Under the pieces are notes generated by a model that saw only the letters and a program-made list of their open reading frames with translations, did not search any database and was not told the DNA's origin. Shown one piece after another: positions 4,825-8,211 of a stretch of DNA of 8,211 nt. A program made the position numbers and the translations under genes. Numbering within the stretch: position 1 is the stretch's first letter; every line of letters starts with the position of its first letter. The DNA comes from CAVSUR01 sp052143655 (GTDB lineage: Bacteria; Actinomycetota; Actinomycetes; Streptosporangiales; Streptosporangiaceae): NCBI GenBank assembly GCA_052143655.1, contig JBKQSL010000215.1, forward strand, positions 1 through 8,211, written 5' to 3'.

Positions 4825-5513
4825 CGGCCACCGCCGGCCGGGCGCATGCCGGGCCCGAGCTCGTAGGCCAGCGGGACACCGGTTGGGATGTTCAGCGCCG
4901 GTATCTCCTCGTCGGGGATCTGGTCCAGGTGCTTGACCAGCGCCCGCAGCGTGTTGCCGTGCGATACCACCAGCACACGCGGATAAGCATGCAGGTCCGG
5001 CACGATCACGTCGTACCAGTACGGCAGCAGCCGGGCCAGCACGTCCTTCAGCGACTCGCCCCGCGGCCGGGCCTCCGGCGGCAGCCCGGCGTACCGGGGA
5101 TCGCCGAACACCGAGCACGGCGCGTCGGCCGGGAGCAGCGGCGGCGGCGCGTCGAAGGCCCGCCGCCAGGCCATGAACTGCGCCTCGCCGGCCTCGCGCC
5201 GGACCTGCTCCTTCTCCCGGCCCTGCAGCGCGCCGTAATGGTTGGAGTTGAGCCGCCACGACCGGCGGACCGGGATCCAGTCCCGGTCGCACTGCGCCAG
5301 CACCAGGTCAGCGGTGCGGATCGTCCGCCGCTGCACCGACGTGTGCGCCACGCCGGGCTGCAGGCCGTGACGGCGCAGCAGCTGCCCCGCCGTCACCGCC
5401 TGCGCCTCGCCAGCCGCCGTGAGGCCAACATTCACCCAGCCGGCGAACAGGTTCCGCTCGTTCCACTCGCTCTCGCCGTGCCGCAGCAGCACAAGGCGGA
5501 AAGCCCCGGTCAT
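4809..5513 (-). CDS. Phosphoglycerate mutase homologue (dPGM/GpmA family) with altered active site
   Basis: A 234-residue member of the cofactor-dependent phosphoglycerate mutase family (3-phosphoglycerate to 2-phosphoglycerate in glycolysis and gluconeogenesis). Seen: phosphohistidine motif LLRHGESEWN (H12), R63 in TSVQRRTIRT, the second catalytic histidine in VVSHGNTLRALVKHLD (H185), and LNIPTGVPLAYEL near the end. The conserved segment LNERHYGALQG reads LNSNHYGALQG, so the catalytic acid/base Glu (E. coli E89) is Ser (S90, codon TCC at 5246-5244) and the next Arg is Asn. The protein stops at RYQLK, about 15-20 residues short of typical GpmA, lacking the flexible tail that closes over the active site. 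It may be a phosphatase-like or reduced-activity paralogue, so no gpmA symbol is given. The ATG at 5513 lies 25 bases after the GltD-like stop, without a clear Shine-Dalgarno; an in-frame ATG at 5570 would add 19 non-homologous residues. Confidence 0.85.
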   Translation of the reverse strand: MTGAFRLVLLRHGESEWNERNLFAGWVNVGLTAAGEAQAVTAGQLLRRHGLQPGVAHTSVQRRTIRTADLVLAQCDRDWIPVRRSWRLNSNHYGALQGREKEQVRREAGEAQFMAWRRAFDAPPPLLPADAPCSVFGDPRYAGLPPEARPRGESLKDVLARLLPYWYDVIVPDLHAYPRVLVVSHGNTLRALVKHLDQIPDEEIPALNIPTGVPLAYELGPGMRPAGGGRYQLK

Positions 5514-5538
5514 GGCAGTTGCTGACCGTGCTGGCCCC

Positions 5539-7173
5539 TCAGGCCTCCTCGGGCACCATGGCGATCGCACCGCACGGGCACTCCGCCGCGCAGATGCCGC
5601 AGCCCTTGCAGTAGTCGTAGTCGATCTCGTAACGCTGGCCGGGCTCCAGCTTGATCACGGCGTTGTCCGGGCAGACGCCGTAGCAGTTGTCGCACTCGAA
5701 GCAGTTCCCGCAGGACATGCAGCGGCGGGCCTCGAACTTAGCGGTGGACTCATCCAGGCCGCCCACGACCTCATCGAACGTGGACGTCCGCCTGGCCAGG
5801 TCCAGCACCGGCCGGACGGTGACCGGGGCGTCGGCGTAATACCAGGTGTTGTTGAATCCGGCCTCGGCAAGCTCATGCCGCGGCGGCTTGACGTACGGGA
5901 CGCCGCGCAGCCAGCCGTCGATGCACCTGGCCGCCTTCTTGCCGTGCCCGATGGACACCGTGACCGTCCGGTCGGCCGGCACCATGTCGCCGCCGGCGAA
6001 GATGCCGGGGTGGCCGGTCATCATGTCCGGGCCCACCTGCACGACCTTGTCGGACACATCGATTCCGTCGACGCCTTCCAGCAGGGACAGGTCGGAGTTC
6101 TGGCCAAGCGCGAGCACGACGCAGTCGGCGGCCATTTCCTCGAATTCCCCGGTGGGCTGCGGGAAGCCGGAGTCGTCCAGCTCCATCTTCTCGATCATGA
6201 TCTTGCCCTCGTCAGCCCGGGTGATCGTCGAGAGCCAGCGGATCTGCACGCCCTCAGCCAGGGCCTCCTCCACCTCCATCTCGTGGGCGGGCATCCGCTC
6301 GCGGGTCCGGCGGTAGACCACGATCGGGTCCGAGGCGCCGAGCCGCCGCGCGGTGCGGGCCGCGTCCATCGCGGTGTTGCCGCCGCCGTAGACCACGACC
6401 CGCTTGCCGAGCATCGGCGGCTCGCCGGTCTGCGTGTCGTGCAGCACGGAGATGGCATCGAGGATGCGGGCGGAGTCACCGGCCGGGATGTAGGCGCGCG
6501 CGCCGATCTGCGCGCCGACGGCCAGGAACACCGCGTCGAAGCCGCCGCCGGGCCCGTCAGCCAGCGCGGCGACCACATCGGTTACCTTGGTGCCGAGCTC
6601 GAGCGTTACGCCCATGGCCAGGATCCGGGCGACCTCCGCGTCGAGCACGTCGCGGGGCAGCCGGTAGGCGGGGATGCCGTACCGCATCATGCCGCCGGGC
6701 TCGGACTCGGCGTCCCTGATGGTCACCGAGTGGCCGAGCCGGGTCAGGTGGTAGGCCGCCGACAGCCCGGACGGCCCGGCGCCGACCACCAGTACCCGCT
6801 TGCCCGACGACGGCGCGGTCACCGGGAGGGTCCAGCCGCGGCGGATGGCCTCGTCGCCGAGGAACCGCTCCACCGAGTTGATGCCCACTGCCTCGTCGAC
6901 CTGGACCCGGTTGCAGGCGGTCTCGCACGGGTGGTAGCAGACCCGGCCCATGATGGCGGGCATCGGGTTGTCCTGCATGATCTGCTGCCAGGCAGCCTCG
7001 TAGCCGCCGTCCTCGGCGTGGTAGAGCCACTGCTGGATGTTCTCCCCGGCCGGGCAGCCGTCACTGCACGGCGGCAGCCTGTCGACGTAGACCGGGCGCT
7101 CGGTGCGCCACGAGCCGGTCTTGTTCGCCAGGCTCGACCCGACGTCGAGCGTGATCGCGTATGGCTTCTCCAT
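5539..7173 (-). CDS. GltD/NfnL-like NAD(P)H oxidoreductase fused to a PorD-like 2[4Fe-4S] ferredoxin
   Basis: A 544-residue iron-sulfur flavoprotein. Residues of about 30-110 form the N-terminal [4Fe-4S] domain of the glutamate synthase small-subunit type, with PCSDGCPAGENI (C36, C40) and VCYHPCETACNR (C79, C83, C87). An FAD site follows in VLVVGAGPSGLSAAYHL (G131, G133, G136). The NAD(P)H site is VVVYGGGNTAMDAARTA (G263-G265), and VVYRRTRERMP suggests NADPH preference. A second FAD-contact motif, GIFAGGDMV, lies near residue 400. A C-terminal ferredoxin (about 483-541) has CxxCxxCxxxC (C491, C494, C497, C501) and C522, C525, C528, C532, plus extra cysteines C485, C488 and C534. It begins at ATG 7173, immediately after the PorB stop (TAAATG), with AGGCGG eight bases upstream. 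The ferredoxin part probably replaces the PorD subunit of pyruvate:ferredoxin oxidoreductase, and the flavoprotein part would pass electrons to or from NADP(H). The domains are certain; the coupling with POR is inferred from gene order. Confidence 0.92.
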   Translation of the reverse strand: MEKPYAITLDVGSSLANKTGSWRTERPVYVDRLPPCSDGCPAGENIQQWLYHAEDGGYEAAWQQIMQDNPMPAIMGRVCYHPCETACNRVQVDEAVGINSVERFLGDEAIRRGWTLPVTAPSSGKRVLVVGAGPSGLSAAYHLTRLGHSVTIRDAESEPGGMMRYGIPAYRLPRDVLDAEVARILAMGVTLELGTKVTDVVAALADGPGGGFDAVFLAVGAQIGARAYIPAGDSARILDAISVLHDTQTGEPPMLGKRVVVYGGGNTAMDAARTARRLGASDPIVVYRRTRERMPAHEMEVEEALAEGVQIRWLSTITRADEGKIMIEKMELDDSGFPQPTGEFEEMAADCVVLALGQNSDLSLLEGVDGIDVSDKVVQVGPDMMTGHPGIFAGGDMVPADRTVTVSIGHGKKAARCIDGWLRGVPYVKPPRHELAEAGFNNTWYYADAPVTVRPVLDLARRTSTFDEVVGGLDESTAKFEARRCMSCGNCFECDNCYGVCPDNAVIKLEPGQRYEIDYDYCKGCGICAAECPCGAIAMVPEEA

Positions 7174-8211
7174 TTACTGCACCGCCTGTACCTGGGGGGC
7201 CGGGTCCGCCGGGGACCCGTTCTGTGCCGTGGTCTTGTCATCGATCAAGCCAAACCGGCGGATGTTCCGGTCGGCGATGGCCTGGATCCGGCCGATGGTC
7301 TCGGTGTCTTCCGCCGGGCGGAACAGGTGCGCGTAGCGCTTCTGGATGCGCAGGTACTCGGTCACCGGGACGCGCCGCCGGATCGGCGTGGCACTGGAGA
7401 GCACGCCGTTCTCGGCCTCGAACACCGGGAACAGCCCGCTCTGCGCGGCCAGCCGGGCCACCTTGATCGTGTCGCCGGAGGCGCTGCCCCAGCCGAGGGG
7501 GCAGGGCACCAGGACGTGCAGGTACCGGGCGCCGCGGAACTCCATCGCCCGCCGCGCCTTGTACTCCAGGTCCCGCAGGTCGGACACCGTGGCTGTGGCC
7601 ACATAGGGAATCTCGTGCGCCATCGCGATCAGCGGCACGTTCTTGCCCTGGCTGAAGACGTTGCCCGGATGATCGCCGACGGCCTGGGTGGTGGCGGTCC
7701 TGGCGGCCGGCGGGGTCGCGCCGGAGCGCTGCACGCCGGTGTTCATGTAGGCCTCGTTGTCGTAGCAGATGAAGAGCACGTCGTCGTTGCGCTCGAACAT
7801 TCCTGAGAGGCAGCCGAAGCCGATGTCCACCGTCCCGCCGTCACCGGCCTGGCCGACGACACGCACATCGTGCATTCCCTTCACCTTCAGTGCGGCGGCG
7901 ACACCGGTTGCCACCGCAGGGGCGTTCCCGAAAAGTGAGTGGAGCCAGGCCACCCGCCACGAGGTTTCGGGGTAAGGGGTGGAGAAGACCTCAAGACAAC
8001 CGGTGGCGTTGACAGCGACCAGTTGGCCCTTGGTCGCCCGCATCGCGGCATCAAGTGCGTAGCGGGCGCCAAGCGCCTCGCCGCATCCTTGACAGGCTCG
8101 ATGCCCTGAGTCGAGGGAATTACTCCGGTCCGTGTCCGACTGGACTGTCCGGTTCGCCTGGTCAACGAGGCGGTTGCCGACGGCGAAGCTGCCGACTTGG
8201 TAGAACTTCAC
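7174..8211 (-). CDS. porB: Pyruvate:ferredoxin oxidoreductase, beta subunit (thiamine diphosphate-binding)
   Basis: 345 residues, TAA at 7176-7174. The first codon in the window, GTG 8211-8209, opens MKFYQVGSF, a plausible true N-terminus, but the edge prevents checking for a ribosome binding site, so the gene may be 5' partial. Family features: RACQGCGEAL (C40, C43), NATGCLEVFSTPYPETSW (C72) and VLVPCPLGW (C237), the four ligands of the proximal [4Fe-4S] cluster. The thiamine diphosphate/Mg motif starts at GDGGTVDIGFGCLSGMFERN (residues 123-142), followed by CYDNEAYMNTGVQRSGATP. The enzyme oxidatively decarboxylates pyruvate with CoA to acetyl-CoA, reducing ferredoxin, and can run in reverse. 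The alpha subunit (porA), and possibly gamma, should lie beyond the right edge, upstream in this minus-strand operon. The next gene encodes the GltD-ferredoxin fusion with zero spacing. Other 2-oxoacids cannot be ruled out, but the sequence reads as the PorB group. The C-terminal extension (DDKTTAQNGSPADPAPQVQA) is low complexity. Confidence 0.92.
   Translation of the reverse strand: MKFYQVGSFAVGNRLVDQANRTVQSDTDRSNSLDSGHRACQGCGEALGARYALDAAMRATKGQLVAVNATGCLEVFSTPYPETSWRVAWLHSLFGNAPAVATGVAAALKVKGMHDVRVVGQAGDGGTVDIGFGCLSGMFERNDDVLFICYDNEAYMNTGVQRSGATPPAARTATTQAVGDHPGNVFSQGKNVPLIAMAHEIPYVATATVSDLRDLEYKARRAMEFRGARYLHVLVPCPLGWGSASGDTIKVARLAAQSGLFPVFEAENGVLSSATPIRRRVPVTEYLRIQKRYAHLFRPAEDTETIGRIQAIADRNIRRFGLIDDKTTAQNGSPADPAPQVQAVQ

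Noticed and set aside
5514..5570. Start of the phosphoglycerate mutase homologue at ATG 5570
   Set aside because: It would overlap the end of the GltD-PorD gene and add 19 residues without family similarity before the standard beta strand and RHG motif. The lack of a clear ribosome binding site at 5513 leaves slight doubt.
5419..7806. A 795-codon open frame on the plus strand across the mutase, GltD-PorD and PorB genes
   Set aside because: It is antisense to three strongly recognised genes. Its product is rich in Arg, Gly, His, Asp and Val with no domain pattern, as expected for the complement frame of GC-rich coding DNA.
1..8211. CRISPR arrays, tRNA or rRNA genes, insertion sequences, attachment sites
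   Set aside because: No regularly spaced repeats, cloverleaf-like sequence, transposase motifs or terminal inverted repeats with target duplication were seen on either strand.

Overview
The window is high-GC, densely packed DNA typical of an Actinomycetota chromosome, probably a soil or filamentous lineage. Supporting signs are strong G/C bias at third codon positions, GTG starts, a DUF7455-like small cysteine protein, an Mtb12-like lipoprotein, a CBS-CBS-BON protein of the hypoxic-response type, and a DUF4232 remnant. Genus cannot be fixed from the sequence.

Layout, left to right. (1) 1-119, + strand: the last 38 residues of a FixX-type ferredoxin, the end of a probable fixABCX operon lying off the left edge. 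(2) 121-342, +: a start-less DUF4232-like C-terminal relic directly behind fixX, then a perfect 12-bp-arm hairpin at 405-433. (3) 446-3169, -: a compact three-gene unit read right to left, namely a secreted lipoprotein (Mtb12/NTF2-like), a 14-helix DHA2 drug-type MFS exporter, and an adenosine-specific kinase (DUF355 family). (4) 3278-3508, -: a small amphipathic-helix protein of unknown function. (5) 3509-3775: a 267-bp divergent intergenic region with two matches to the DosR/DevR dormancy box architecture (GGGNC-4-GNCCC) and some inverted repeats. (6) 3776-4824, +: a DUF7455-like cysteine-rich small protein and a CBS-CBS-BON protein. (7) 4809-8211, - (read right to left): the beta subunit of pyruvate:ferredoxin oxidoreductase, a GltD/NfnL-like flavoprotein fused to a PorD-like 2[4Fe-4S] ferredoxin, and a phosphoglycerate mutase homologue in which the catalytic Glu is Ser. 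The mutase and CBS-BON genes overlap tail to tail by 16 bp.

The genes suggest a low-oxygen or dormancy-related energy region. FixX and pyruvate:ferredoxin oxidoreductase both handle low-potential electrons. The GltD-ferredoxin fusion could move electrons between ferredoxin and NAD(P)H. The CBS-BON gene and the DosR-like boxes resemble the mycobacterial hypoxia regulon. This link is inference; the gene identities are mostly secure. The observations most worth following are the active-site-substituted phosphoglycerate mutase in a POR operon, the POR beta / GltD-PorD fusion pair with a TAAATG junction, the paired DosR-like boxes, and an adenosine-specific kinase (best known from archaea) in an exporter/lipoprotein operon.
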